A DNA stretch of 58,459 bases, taken from positions 1-58,459 of the forward strand of contig JBCCIF010000006.1 in the NCBI GenBank assembly GCA_039028335.1, given 5' to 3'. Every line of letters begins with the position of its first letter. Position 1 is the first letter of the stretch. Shown here piece after piece: positions 19,384-27,788 of this stretch. The stretch comes from JABDKJ01 sp039028335 (lineage in GTDB: Bacteria > Bacteroidota > Bacteroidia > Flavobacteriales_D > JABDKJ01). The notes below the pieces were generated by a model, which was given only the letters and a program-made list of their open reading frames with translations, ran no database searches and was not told the DNA's origin. The translations under genes and the position numbers were made by a program.

Positions 19384-20811
19384 TTAAAGCTTGATTTCTT
19401 TGCCTTGATAAAAGTCAAGGATCTTGGTTTGAAAAACGAAATTATACTTCGACAAGACCAATTGTGTCTGCGCATTTAAAAAACGAGTTCTTGCATCATT
19501 AAAATCAACAGGATTGATGACTTGCTGTTCGAAACGTTTCTCCGCATTGGTATAGTTCAATTCAAATGCATTCAGCGACTTTTCTGTAGATTGATATTCT
19601 TTATACGCTGCTATGGCATTGGTATAGGCCTGTTGAACTTCTTGATAAAGGGTGTTCTTTGCTAATTCAAGTGCAATTTTTTGACTTTCAAGGTTGACTT
19701 CTTGTTGTTTAATGCCCGTTCTTATAGATAGTCCATTAAAAATTGGAATGTTTAAACTCAGTGTAAGCGATTGATTGAAGTTGTCTTCCCATTGATCCTG
19801 AAAACTCTTGGTTGCAAAATCATCATCACTGAATTGTTCAACTATTGTACTGACCGTGTTGGTTGTTCCGTCAACCACTCCAATAGTCACAGGCACCAAA
19901 TCAGGATCCCCAATAACGGTCTGCGCATTACCTGAATACCCTGTTCCCAAAGAACCGCTGGCAGAAAGGCTTGGCATCATTGCCGCTTTAGCAACTTTAA
20001 GTCCAAGCTCGGTGCTTTCTATTCCTTTTTCGGCCAGGGCTATATCTGGTAAATTGCTTTGCGCAGATGTATAGAGCACATCAACATCTGCAGCTGGCAT
20101 ATTAACCTCCATATCATCGAAATTTGGCACTTCAATCTGAAATCCATTGGCTTGATTCGAAGGAATTTGCATCAACTGTGCTAAGGTCAATTTGGCAAGT
20201 ATAAAAGCATTTTCATTTTGTATAACGTTCAACTCTTCACTGGCCAATTGAGCTTGTAAATCATATAAATTGCCAATGGCAACTTGACCTGCATCAACCA
20301 ATTTTTGCATTCGGTCAACCTGTAGCTGCGTTGCTCCAATCGAATTCTTTGAAATATTCCAAAGTTCATTGGTCTGTAAGACATTCAAATAAGCAGCAGC
20401 TATATTTAAAATGATGTCATTCTTGGTATTTTCAATTTCAAGTTTTGTCACTTCCAAATTGACTTCGGCCTGATTTCGCGCATGCCATTTTGTAAAGCCA
20501 TTGAATAAATCTACCTGAGAACTCAGAAAGAAACTATTGTTTCGAATTCTCTCAGAAGCAAATTCGTTTGTGAAAGGGTCAATTCGCTGCCCCCAGTTGT
20601 AGCCATGAGAAGCTCCAGCATTTAATGTTGGAAGAAAGTCATAGATCGTTTGTGTTCTGCTGAATTCAACAAATGCAAGATTTACCTCATTCTGCTTGAT
20701 CTGCAAATTATTCTCAATCGCATAGTTGATACATTTTTCCAAAGACCAAACTTCTTGAGCCGAAAAAGTCAAGGAACAAAAAATGAAGGAAGCAATTGTT
20801 ACGATTCTCAT
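19384..20811 (-). CDS. TolC family outer membrane efflux channel
   Basis: A 475-residue outer-membrane factor. It has a signal peptide (MRIVTIASFIFCSLTFSAQ), the start EVWSLEKCINYAIENNLQI typical of TolC-like proteins, and two long coiled-coil repeats, the second ending with NTLYQEVQQAYTNAIAAYKEYQ and NYTNAEKRFEQQVINPVDFNDAR. The frame extends three codons to a TTG at 20820, but ATG 20811 is the better start. It would form the trimeric channel for the adaptor encoded 6 bases downstream, exporting small molecules or peptides. The near -7 TTTATTTG upstream is one base off consensus. It is the first gene of the tolC-hlyD-tsaB operon. Confidence 0.93.
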   Translation of the reverse strand: MRIVTIASFIFCSLTFSAQEVWSLEKCINYAIENNLQIKQNEVNLAFVEFSRTQTIYDFLPTLNAGASHGYNWGQRIDPFTNEFASERIRNNSFFLSSQVDLFNGFTKWHARNQAEVNLEVTKLEIENTKNDIILNIAAAYLNVLQTNELWNISKNSIGATQLQVDRMQKLVDAGQVAIGNLYDLQAQLASEELNVIQNENAFILAKLTLAQLMQIPSNQANGFQIEVPNFDDMEVNMPAADVDVLYTSAQSNLPDIALAEKGIESTELGLKVAKAAMMPSLSASGSLGTGYSGNAQTVIGDPDLVPVTIGVVDGTTNTVSTIVEQFSDDDFATKSFQDQWEDNFNQSLTLSLNIPIFNGLSIRTGIKQQEVNLESQKIALELAKNTLYQEVQQAYTNAIAAYKEYQSTEKSLNAFELNYTNAEKRFEQQVINPVDFNDARTRFLNAQTQLVLSKYNFVFQTKILDFYQGKEIKL

Positions 20812-20941
20812 TTTATTCAATTTAGATGAAATCTCTAAACAAATAAAAAAAGCCGAATAGTATATTTAAAATGGAATATTATTAACGGTAAGACTCGGGT
20901 CTGGGTGGTTAATTCTCCTCTTACGGTGTTGCTTATTGTTC

Positions 20942-21523
20942 TCATTCTCTCTCTTCTAACATCATTTCTATGTCAGCATTGGGATTTTCTCTCTTTACCC
21001 TTTCCATTTCCTCTTGTAATTTTTTCTGCACCTCTTCTGGACTTGAACCGCTCACTTTAATCTCTCTATAAGTCGTATCGAAAGCCGCAGCCTCTGTTTT
21101 AACCGTATCAACAAAAACTCGAATTTCAACCTCTCTGGACCCGCCAAATTGCATGCTATTTTCTTCCAAGCGATTATTCAAGTCTTTTATGTCTTCCCAA
21201 TGTTTTATTCCAAATAGTGCTGCTGTTGCCAGAATACCGAATACAAAAAGATTTCTGAAAAACTTGCGCCAAGTTTTTCCATTGTGTGAACGATACTCCT
21301 TTGGCTCCACTCTTCTCATCGATTCATGCGCAGCTGCAATACTGGACAACATGGCTGTTCTGCCGCTTCTGCGCATCGCTTCTACAAATGACTGATGCTC
21401 TTCAAAAGCACTTCTCAATTCATTGTCATCTTTGAGTTCCTGAATAAATTTCAGCTTTTCTTTCTTATTCATTTCTCCATTGAGAAATGAATCGAAACGC
21501 GCTATGTCTTTATCCTCGATCAT
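20942..21523 (-). CDS. Probable anti-sigma factor, single-pass membrane protein
   Basis: A 193-residue protein whose ATG overlaps the TGA of the sigma-factor gene (ATGA, 21520-21523), so translation is probably coupled. The N-terminal cytosolic part has the Bacteroidota anti-sigma pattern FDSFLNGEMNKKEKLKFIQE with no Cys-His zinc motif. One membrane segment lies near 89-106 (FFRNLFVFGILATAALFGI). The roughly 85-residue outer part ends in a Glu/Arg-rich coiled-coil-like tail (VQKKLQEEMERVKRENP). Position and layout suggest it holds the ECF sigma factor at the inner membrane. No protease-cleavage or FecR-like domain is recognisable, so the signal is unknown. The anti-sigma role is inference from context and layout. 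Confidence 0.72.
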   Translation of the reverse strand: MIEDKDIARFDSFLNGEMNKKEKLKFIQELKDDNELRSAFEEHQSFVEAMRRSGRTAMLSSIAAAHESMRRVEPKEYRSHNGKTWRKFFRNLFVFGILATAALFGIKHWEDIKDLNNRLEENSMQFGGSREVEIRVFVDTVKTEAAAFDTTYREIKVSGSSPEEVQKKLQEEMERVKRENPNADIEMMLEERE

Positions 21524-22074
21524 TTCACCGATTTCTTAAGTCGTTGAAGGCATTTATATTTTTGAGCTTTCGCATGGTCTGCACTTTTGTAATTATATGC
21601 CAAGGCAATATCTTTCATTCCCTGTTTCAAATAGTAGAATCGATGCAAAATTCCTTTGCAAGGTTCGCCCAACGTTTCCAAAGCCTTCTCTAGTAAGGTA
21701 ATTTGTCTTTCCTGCTGTTCATCAAATTTTTCTACTTCAATTTTTGTGAATTGTTCGAAATCCTTCAGCCTGACTTTTCCTTTTTCACTTCTCAATTGTT
21801 TTAACCAAATGTTGCGAGCAATACTATAGATCATCGTGCTTAACTTTGCCTTCAAAACAAAATTGGGCTGTGATATCCATTCGAACAAACTGACCATACT
21901 CTCTTGAAATACATCTTTGGCGTCATCGTCACTACCGCTATTTTTTAAAACAAAATGCCTGACCATATTGAAGTAGTCCCGGTAGAGGCCCTTGTAGGCC
22001 CCTGAAAGATTTACTTTCAAAGCCGTGATTTGTTGTATGTCTTTGTTTTTAGACAAAAGAATTAATTTAATCAA
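21520..22074 (-). CDS. ECF-type RNA polymerase sigma factor (sigma-70 family)
   Basis: A 184-residue sigma factor with region 2 at about 27-100 (YKGLYRDYFNMVRHFV, DDAKDVFQESMVSLFEW, STMIYSIARNIWLKQLR) and region 4 at about 128-180 (LGEPCKGILHRFYYLKQGMKDIA, then DHAKAQKYKCLQRLKK). There is no region 1.1 or 3, so it is of the extracytoplasmic-function type. The start is uncertain: the frame begins with TTG at 22074 after an in-frame TAG, other TTG codons are at positions 7 and 19, and the first ATG (Met37) would cut into region 2. A non-ATG start is therefore required. It is followed by the membrane protein that probably inhibits it and preceded, 94 bases away, by the OmpA-fusion gene. Confidence 0.88.
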   Translation of the reverse strand: MIKLILLSKNKDIQQITALKVNLSGAYKGLYRDYFNMVRHFVLKNSGSDDDAKDVFQESMVSLFEWISQPNFVLKAKLSTMIYSIARNIWLKQLRSEKGKVRLKDFEQFTKIEVEKFDEQQERQITLLEKALETLGEPCKGILHRFYYLKQGMKDIALAYNYKSADHAKAQKYKCLQRLKKSVK

Positions 22075-22168
22075 ATAGTAGCTCCACTATAAGCATTCTG
22101 ACTCAAATGAATTGTCTAGATTTTTAATGAATATAGGATGATTTATTTATCTCACCAGCGAAAAGAAC

Positions 22169-23428
22169 TTAGCCAAGGATAAAAGCCTCTACTCTTCTAT
22201 TCTTTTTATTATTAGAATATCGAGGCATAGACTCTCCTTTGTACACTTCCCTTATGCGATCTTTTTTAATACCATTCTCTTCAAGAAAATCTTTCAGATG
22301 TGTCACTCTCATTTTAGATAGGTTTAAGTTATAGTCTTCTTTCCCCAAAAAATCGGTGTGCCCTATGAGCTGAACTTTTCGTTTTGGATTCTCATTCAAA
22401 CATTGAAGCAAAGACTTCATTTTATCCAAATCATAACAAACATGACTATCTAGTTCAAATGAAAGTTCAAATGAATTGTAATAAGTGAATATACTTTCAT
22501 TCTCAACCAAGACTGCTGAATCCAATATCATATCGGAAGCATCTGCAATCGCCATTTTAATAGTGTATTTCTGACCTGGGACGACTTTAGCTCTAATGTC
22601 TAAAGTTTTTGTAAATCCATCAAAGATTAAACCTTGATTACCATCATTGGTTTGAAACAAATGTGGATTCATAGCTTGGCAAGATTTACTATAGGGATTT
22701 CCTCTGTTCACCGAATTTATAGCCACAGGCATTTTCGAATTGGGAATAAGGGCAATATTCTCTTTTTCTTCGCCTTCACGATATAGATAAAAAGCAAATA
22801 CATCATTAAACCGAGAACAGACAAATTCGTCATATTCTTCTGAAGCAAATACATATCTATAATATAAAGTGTCTGCTGTAGGGATAAAATCAATTTCAAG
22901 CACTCTCGCATCAAATGTTGGGAAGCCACCAACTTCTTGGGTCAAATCAATATCTGCTTTTTTTATTGAACTTTTAATGATCTGTTTTATCAACTTCTCT
23001 CCTACTTTTCCCTGTTCAACTTTTAGGACTTTTTCTTCACTGACAATGCTGAGTGTATCAAGGGACTGATCGACCAGCTCTTCCTTAACTATTTGTTGAC
23101 TTTCATTCTGACTAAGTTCAAAAGACGTATAACCGCTACCCGTGTTTTGACCTTGAATATTGGTTACTATTCCCGTGGATAAAATCATCCCTTGATAAAG
23201 CCCCATATTCTTTTGCTCATCAATGAAGAATCCCATTGCATGACTTTGAGGTCCGAAATTGCTTCTTACCTCTTGCACTTCTAAACCAAATGCAATCAAA
23301 TCCTCCACAATTTTTTCCTTGGTAAATATATCACTGTCTTGTGGGTGAATTTTAATAGACTTTTCCTGAGCCGCACTTAATAATCCTAATAAGAGCAGGG
23401 TGATTGTAACTAAAATTTTCATTGCCAT
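22169..23428 (-). CDS. Choice-of-anchor-L domain fused to an OmpA peptidoglycan-binding domain
   Basis: A 419-residue exported protein. The signal peptide begins MKILVTITLLLLGLLSAAQ (ATG at 23428 or 23422). A choice-of-anchor-L domain spans about 35-315, with VFASEEYDEFVCSRFNDVFA and KMAIADASDMILDSAVLVE, closest to copy 2 of the tandem array. It has an insert of about 50 residues (125-175) rich in Glu/Val/Lys. Instead of a T9SS sorting domain the last 100 residues are an OmpA-like domain: QLIGHTDFLGKEDYNLNLSK and R374, with the peptidoglycan-binding Asp359 and Arg374 spaced 15 apart as in known OmpA domains. No beta-barrel is present. It should be tied to the cell wall in the periplasm. It is 5 bases from the upstream gene and precedes the sigma gene. 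Confidence 0.85.
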   Translation of the reverse strand: MAMKILVTITLLLLGLLSAAQEKSIKIHPQDSDIFTKEKIVEDLIAFGLEVQEVRSNFGPQSHAMGFFIDEQKNMGLYQGMILSTGIVTNIQGQNTGSGYTSFELSQNESQQIVKEELVDQSLDTLSIVSEEKVLKVEQGKVGEKLIKQIIKSSIKKADIDLTQEVGGFPTFDARVLEIDFIPTADTLYYRYVFASEEYDEFVCSRFNDVFAFYLYREGEEKENIALIPNSKMPVAINSVNRGNPYSKSCQAMNPHLFQTNDGNQGLIFDGFTKTLDIRAKVVPGQKYTIKMAIADASDMILDSAVLVENESIFTYYNSFELSFELDSHVCYDLDKMKSLLQCLNENPKRKVQLIGHTDFLGKEDYNLNLSKMRVTHLKDFLEENGIKKDRIREVYKGESMPRYSNNKKNRRVEAFILG

Positions 23429-23433
23429 CCGTA

Positions 23434-25074
23434 TTAAAATAAACGCTCAATTTCTTTGAGCGCAACAGATTTGTCTTTTTGAAGCATGGACAATGTTTCA
23501 ATCTCATGAGATCCAATAGTGAACTTCTTGGTACCGAAATAATCTTTACCCTCAGCATTATAAGTCGCGATGATGTATGCTTCTTTGTTTTTTGGCAACG
23601 GCACGTTTCGTTCGTAATCTCCATGTGTAAAAGCATAATTTCCCTTTTTCATTTTATAGCCTGGTATATAGATATCTGCAGAGGGAATTACCAATGCAAT
23701 AGAAGCAAAAGCTGTATCAGAGAAATTCCTGAGTGAAACTTCCAAATTACCCTTGAAGGTTTCAGGAAACATCGCAAGTCGATCTATATTCCCCCAGCCC
23801 AATTTTTTCATGGAAAATAAATAGGAAAGATCATCATCCAAGCTGCCAGAATTTACCCCTTCTGTATCAGATGCAATCTCTATAGTTTTAAACCAATTCC
23901 AACCGATATCATTCAGTGGTTGTGACGGGTTAAAATATTCACTTATCTCACTGGGTCTGATAACGTCCTTCCTTTCAAAGTATGATTTGAGCACATGTGC
24001 TTGGTCCCAATCTAACCCAGCGTTCATACCTTTTTCTGCCGTATAATTTGCAGGTCTGAAAACAAACGTTTTTTCATTGATACCAATTCGAATCGACTTT
24101 ATGTTTGCATTTCTTTCTAGCCCAAAAAGAGTGATTTTTTTCCCCTTAATGTTCCCTTCGACTCCAGTCCAAGTGGCAGTAAATCCCCAAGTCCAAGGAG
24201 AAATTGAATCATTATTATTTTCAACTATATCCATAGCAAAATTAACTTCATCATCTTCTTGTTCTATACCTAAATCTGAAGGATTGTTCCAAACTACAAC
24301 ACCATCTTGCAATTCTCCAGCATAGAATTTCATTCCTTCTTTTTCATTTGTCTTTGGAATAGAAACATCTAGCCCAGCGCCTTCCTCCAAATGAACATTC
24401 TTCCCATTGGAAAATGCCTGCACTTGAATCATTCCTCCCGTTTGAAGTAAGTCACCTTTGTCTGTTATGGTCAGTAGATTTCCTTTTACGATATTCTCAA
24501 AATTCAATGCTTCACGCAATTCAATTTGAACATTACCCTTGACTTTTGTACCATCCGCATAAACAAATGAATTAGGCTTAATTTGAATAGTCGTTCCCTG
24601 CGTTCCTTCTATCCGTCTTCCTTTTGATACGTCACAAATAAATCGTTGTTTATCTATTCTGCCATAGTGAAAGGTGCTCTTCGGCACAAAATCTATCACA
24701 AATCCATGGAGCAAGGTTTTGGCGCAAGTCGAGTTCTGACAGCTTGTCTGTGAAACTTCATGCCATTTTATTTTTTCCAAACTCAAGTCGATGAGCGATT
24801 CAAGATTTTCCTTTCTTCTTTTATCTAGAATGGATTGATCAAAGCCATGAGGAGCATATGCACTGTGAACATATGTTACTGCAACGACCTTGCAATTCTC
24901 TAATTGACTGAGCAATTCGGGATTCAGAATTTCGGCTTTTCCGATTTCGTTTTCTAGGACGATTCTTTCTTTTTGATCCTTTGGAATTTGATAGGTGTCG
25001 ACTTCTGTTTTGAGCGCACATACCGAAAGAACAATTGCAAAATTAAAGATGAGATGAACAATTAACTTTTTCAT
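23434..25074 (-). CDS. Exported protein with ZU5-like domain, unknown function
   Basis: A 546-residue protein with a signal peptide (MKKLIVHLIFNFAIVLSVCA). Residues about 45-125 form an alpha/beta region with VVAVTYVHSAYAPHGFDQ. A segment at about 150-245 has the ZU5-like pattern seen in many Bacteroidota envelope proteins: GTTIQIKPNSFVYADGTKV, GNVQIELREALNFENIVKGN, LLQTGGMIQVQAFSNGK. The rest is beta-rich with no family I recognise. It lies 5 bases upstream of the choice-of-anchor-L/OmpA gene, so the two are almost certainly co-transcribed, and it may lead the transcript that includes the sigma/anti-sigma pair. It lacks a T9SS sorting domain, a lipobox and membrane segments, which suggests a periplasmic protein. 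The function is unknown. Confidence 0.75.
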   Translation of the reverse strand: MKKLIVHLIFNFAIVLSVCALKTEVDTYQIPKDQKERIVLENEIGKAEILNPELLSQLENCKVVAVTYVHSAYAPHGFDQSILDKRRKENLESLIDLSLEKIKWHEVSQTSCQNSTCAKTLLHGFVIDFVPKSTFHYGRIDKQRFICDVSKGRRIEGTQGTTIQIKPNSFVYADGTKVKGNVQIELREALNFENIVKGNLLTITDKGDLLQTGGMIQVQAFSNGKNVHLEEGAGLDVSIPKTNEKEGMKFYAGELQDGVVVWNNPSDLGIEQEDDEVNFAMDIVENNNDSISPWTWGFTATWTGVEGNIKGKKITLFGLERNANIKSIRIGINEKTFVFRPANYTAEKGMNAGLDWDQAHVLKSYFERKDVIRPSEISEYFNPSQPLNDIGWNWFKTIEIASDTEGVNSGSLDDDLSYLFSMKKLGWGNIDRLAMFPETFKGNLEVSLRNFSDTAFASIALVIPSADIYIPGYKMKKGNYAFTHGDYERNVPLPKNKEAYIIATYNAEGKDYFGTKKFTIGSHEIETLSMLQKDKSVALKEIERLF

Positions 25075-25225
25075 TTTCTGATGATTTATGTGATTAACTT
25101 TTATCGTTAATACCAGAAATTGAAAAAGGTAAACCGTTTTTAAATTAAAATTTCAATGAGAATCAAAATAGTAGCCGTAATTGATTGACTATGATTACCT
25201 TATAATAAAATTTTTTAAAGAAAAA

Positions 25226-26692
25226 TTAGTCGATTGACCAACTTGTACCCTCTTTTCCATCCTTTAATGTGATGTTGACTTCTTTCAATCCATCGCGGAT
25301 TTGGTCACTCAACTCATAGTTTTTGTTCTCTCTTGCTTGCAATCTCAATGCGATAAAAGCCTTCATCAATTCATCCACTAATTCGTTATTTCGCCCTTGT
25401 TCTTCTTGAGATAATCCTAAGACTTCATCAACAAAAGTAGGCATCCATCCAAGCAGATGATCTTTGTCCATTTGGTTGATTTGTTCTTTTCCGTCTTTTA
25501 CACTATTGATGAATTTAGACAGATCAAATAAAGCCGCAATGGCAATTGGAGTGTTGAAATCATCATTCATCGCAGCCAAAGCTCTGGCTTTGAAATCATT
25601 TAAATTTTGGCTGCTTTCATCGGAAATGGGCAAATCTTTAATCAATTGAACTGCATTCATCAATCGGGCATATCCCTTCTCGGCTGCCTTCAAAGCCTCA
25701 TTTGAAAAATCAAGTGTACTGGCATAATGGCACTGAAGAATAAAAAACCTCACCGTCATGGGGCTGTATCCCTGCTCTAGGAGCTTATGATTTCCGGAGA
25801 TGAGCTCTTCAGGGGTGAATCCATTCCCTTCCGATTTTGCCATTTTCCGCCCATTCACTGTTAACATATTGGTATGCACCCAGTATTTTGCACCTCCAGC
25901 ATTTTGAGAGGCCTTATTCTGAGCAATCTCACATTCATGATGTGGAAATTTCAGATCCATTCCCCCTCCATGTATATCGAAGTCCTTTCCTAAGTATTTT
26001 GTGCTCATTACTGAACACTCGAGGTGCCAGCCGGGAAAACCTTCTCCCCATGGGGAATTCCAACGCATTAAATGTCCTCCTTCTGCCTTTTTCCAAATAG
26101 CAAAATCTACGGCATTCTTTTTCTCGTTTTGCCCGTCTAAGTCTCTTGTATTATTGAGTAGTTCATCTATTTTTCTACCGGAAAGAATTCCGTAATTCTC
26201 GCTTTCAGAGTACTTCAATACATCAAAATAAACAGAACCATTTACTTCATAAGCAAACCCTCTTTCCAAGATGGCCTGCACCATTTCAATTTGTTCAATA
26301 ATATGGCCCGTGGCGGTTGGCTCAATACTGGGGTTTTGGATGTTAAATATGCGCATGACATCATGGAAATTGTTTGTGTATTTCTGTACAACTTCCATCG
26401 GTTCTAATTGCTCTGCCTTCGCCTTTTTGGCAATCTTGTCTTCTCCTTCATCGACATCTCCAACTAAATGTCCTACATCTGTTATGTTACGCACGTATCG
26501 CACTTTATATCCCAAGTGCTTCAAGTAGCGATACATAATATCGAATGATAAAAAGGTTCGAACATTGCCCAAATGGACATCTGAATAAACGGTAGGTCCG
26601 CATACATACATACCCACAAAAGGGCTCTCAATAGGGATGAAATTTTCCTTTTCTTTGGTTAAGGTATTCTGTATGTATAATGGATGCTCCAT
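25226..26692 (-). CDS. cysS: Cysteinyl-tRNA synthetase
   Basis: A 488-residue class I aminoacyl-tRNA synthetase that charges tRNA-Cys in the cytosol. The HIGH-type motif is HLGN (40-43), preceded by the Cys31 of YVCGPTVYSDVHLGN. The zinc ligands fit Cys31, Cys226 (WHLECSVMS), His251 and Glu255 (FPHHECEIAQ). The KMSKS motif appears as KMAKS (283-287). The anticodon-binding DALR-type helices follow to the end. Length and motif order are normal. A plausible promoter (TTG, 21 bases, TATATTCG) lies 17-49 bases upstream and a terminator for the preceding gene sits beyond it, so this is probably a single-gene transcript. Confidence 0.97.
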   Translation of the reverse strand: MEHPLYIQNTLTKEKENFIPIESPFVGMYVCGPTVYSDVHLGNVRTFLSFDIMYRYLKHLGYKVRYVRNITDVGHLVGDVDEGEDKIAKKAKAEQLEPMEVVQKYTNNFHDVMRIFNIQNPSIEPTATGHIIEQIEMVQAILERGFAYEVNGSVYFDVLKYSESENYGILSGRKIDELLNNTRDLDGQNEKKNAVDFAIWKKAEGGHLMRWNSPWGEGFPGWHLECSVMSTKYLGKDFDIHGGGMDLKFPHHECEIAQNKASQNAGGAKYWVHTNMLTVNGRKMAKSEGNGFTPEELISGNHKLLEQGYSPMTVRFFILQCHYASTLDFSNEALKAAEKGYARLMNAVQLIKDLPISDESSQNLNDFKARALAAMNDDFNTPIAIAALFDLSKFINSVKDGKEQINQMDKDHLLGWMPTFVDEVLGLSQEEQGRNNELVDELMKAFIALRLQARENKNYELSDQIRDGLKEVNITLKDGKEGTSWSID

Positions 26693-26709
26693 GTTTAGTT
26701 AAATTGCTG

Positions 26710-26741
26710 CGAATATAAAGTCTTGAACGCATTCGGCACAA
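26710..26741 (-). promoter_or_regulatory. Putative promoter of cysS (Bacteroidota -33/-7 type)
   Basis: On the minus strand TTG at 26741-26739 is followed after 21 bases by TATATTCG at 26717-26710, one base from the TAnnTTTG consensus of the main Bacteroidota sigma factor. The box ends 17 bases before the cysS ATG. Confidence 0.5.
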
Positions 26742-26763
26742 GTAAGTTCAAAATTTAAAGCAT

Positions 26764-26795
26764 AAAAAAACCGACTGATTAAATTAACCAGCCGG
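26764..26795 (-). terminator. Rho-independent terminator of the MORN-type gene
   Basis: On the minus strand CCGGCTGGTT (26795-26786) pairs with AATCAGTCGG (26780-26771) in a 10-bp stem with two G-U pairs and a 5-base loop, followed by seven T. It lies about 25 bases after the stop of the gene at 26821-27720. Confidence 0.8.
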
Positions 26796-26820
26796 GTCTC
26801 TTACGTTATGTGTTTCAATA

Positions 26821-27720
26821 TTATTCTTCTTCAATAACGGCATCTCCTACATACTTGCCGCCCTTATAGATTTCTATTCTTTCTAGAATACCGTCTTTAT
26901 TGTATCGGTACCATTTTCCATCCTTGAGCTTACCGTTTTTGAACATCCCCGTTTGCGATAACTGCATGTTCTTGTTGTAAAGGGTATTCTTACCATTGGC
27001 TTTAAATATGGCCAAATTGGTTTTCTCCGTTTTCTTCGGGGCCTCTGTTACCTTAACAGGAACTGCTTCCTCCTCTTTTACAATGACCTCGGGTTTCTTC
27101 TCTTCATACTTTTTAATGCTGGTTTCATCTACGATACCGTCATTAAACGTTTTCGTTTCCTTTATATCGCCATTGGCATACCATCTCTTCAATTCTCCAC
27201 TTTCCTTGCCTTCTACGATATTCACCAATACCTCCATTTGACCATTCTCGTGAAAATACTTTTGTTCGCCATTTCTTTTTCCATTCGAAGCGAATAGAAA
27301 ATCCTGTTGAACCTGTCCACTTTTATAATAGCGTTTGAAACCATTCACATTTCTATTGTTCTTCCACGTTCCTTCTTCCTGCACTTTTCCGTTTTCGTAG
27401 TAAAGCACATAGTCTCCATTTGGAATGTTTCTTTTGTAGTTGATCCTGCTTTTTATACTTCCGTTCGGAAAATACTTTTTCCACAAACCTGTTCGCTTGT
27501 TGGACTCATATTTCCCTTCTTCTACCTTGGCTTCGCTTGAATACGATTTATCTTTCTTCATATGCCCATAGATTACCCAATGACCAAATTTATGTCCATT
27601 CTCATCGACTTGATTGATCGTATCCATGGCTGCATTTGCCATTTGGGAATTACTAAAAAAGAAGGGGCTTATTAATAGAAAAGCTATGCCTACACCTAAA
27701 TACCGTAAAGTTTTCTCCAT
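26821..27720 (-). CDS. Exported MORN-repeat (YwqK-like) protein
   Basis: A 299-residue protein with an N-terminal signal or anchor (YLGVGIAFLLISPFFFSNSQ, about 7-26) and at least six MORN-like units of about 22 residues: EEGKYESNKRTGLWKKYFPNG, INYKRNIPNGDYVLYYENGK, QEEGTWKNNRNVNGFKRYY, KSGQ, NGKRNGEQKYFHENGQ and KDGKWYRYNKDG. A Lys/Glu/Val-rich linker lies near 205-235. Databases often label such proteins as YwqK antitoxins, but no toxin partner is adjacent and MORN repeats are widespread in Bacteroidota, so I do not call it an antitoxin. It ends at a clear terminator and starts 68 bases from the stop of the dehydrogenase gene. The role is unknown. Confidence 0.8.
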   Translation of the reverse strand: MEKTLRYLGVGIAFLLISPFFFSNSQMANAAMDTINQVDENGHKFGHWVIYGHMKKDKSYSSEAKVEEGKYESNKRTGLWKKYFPNGSIKSRINYKRNIPNGDYVLYYENGKVQEEGTWKNNRNVNGFKRYYKSGQVQQDFLFASNGKRNGEQKYFHENGQMEVLVNIVEGKESGELKRWYANGDIKETKTFNDGIVDETSIKKYEEKKPEVIVKEEEAVPVKVTEAPKKTEKTNLAIFKANGKNTLYNKNMQLSQTGMFKNGKLKDGKWYRYNKDGILERIEIYKGGKYVGDAVIEEE

Positions 27721-27788
27721 CTCTCTCCTCTAAAAAAATTCTACATCACAAAAACTCAATCTTTATTACGGAGATGAATTACAAAAGG

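Noticed and set aside
26821..27720. YwqK-type antitoxin of a toxin-antitoxin pair
   Set aside because: Only MORN repeats are present and no toxin gene is adjacent; a terminator follows directly.
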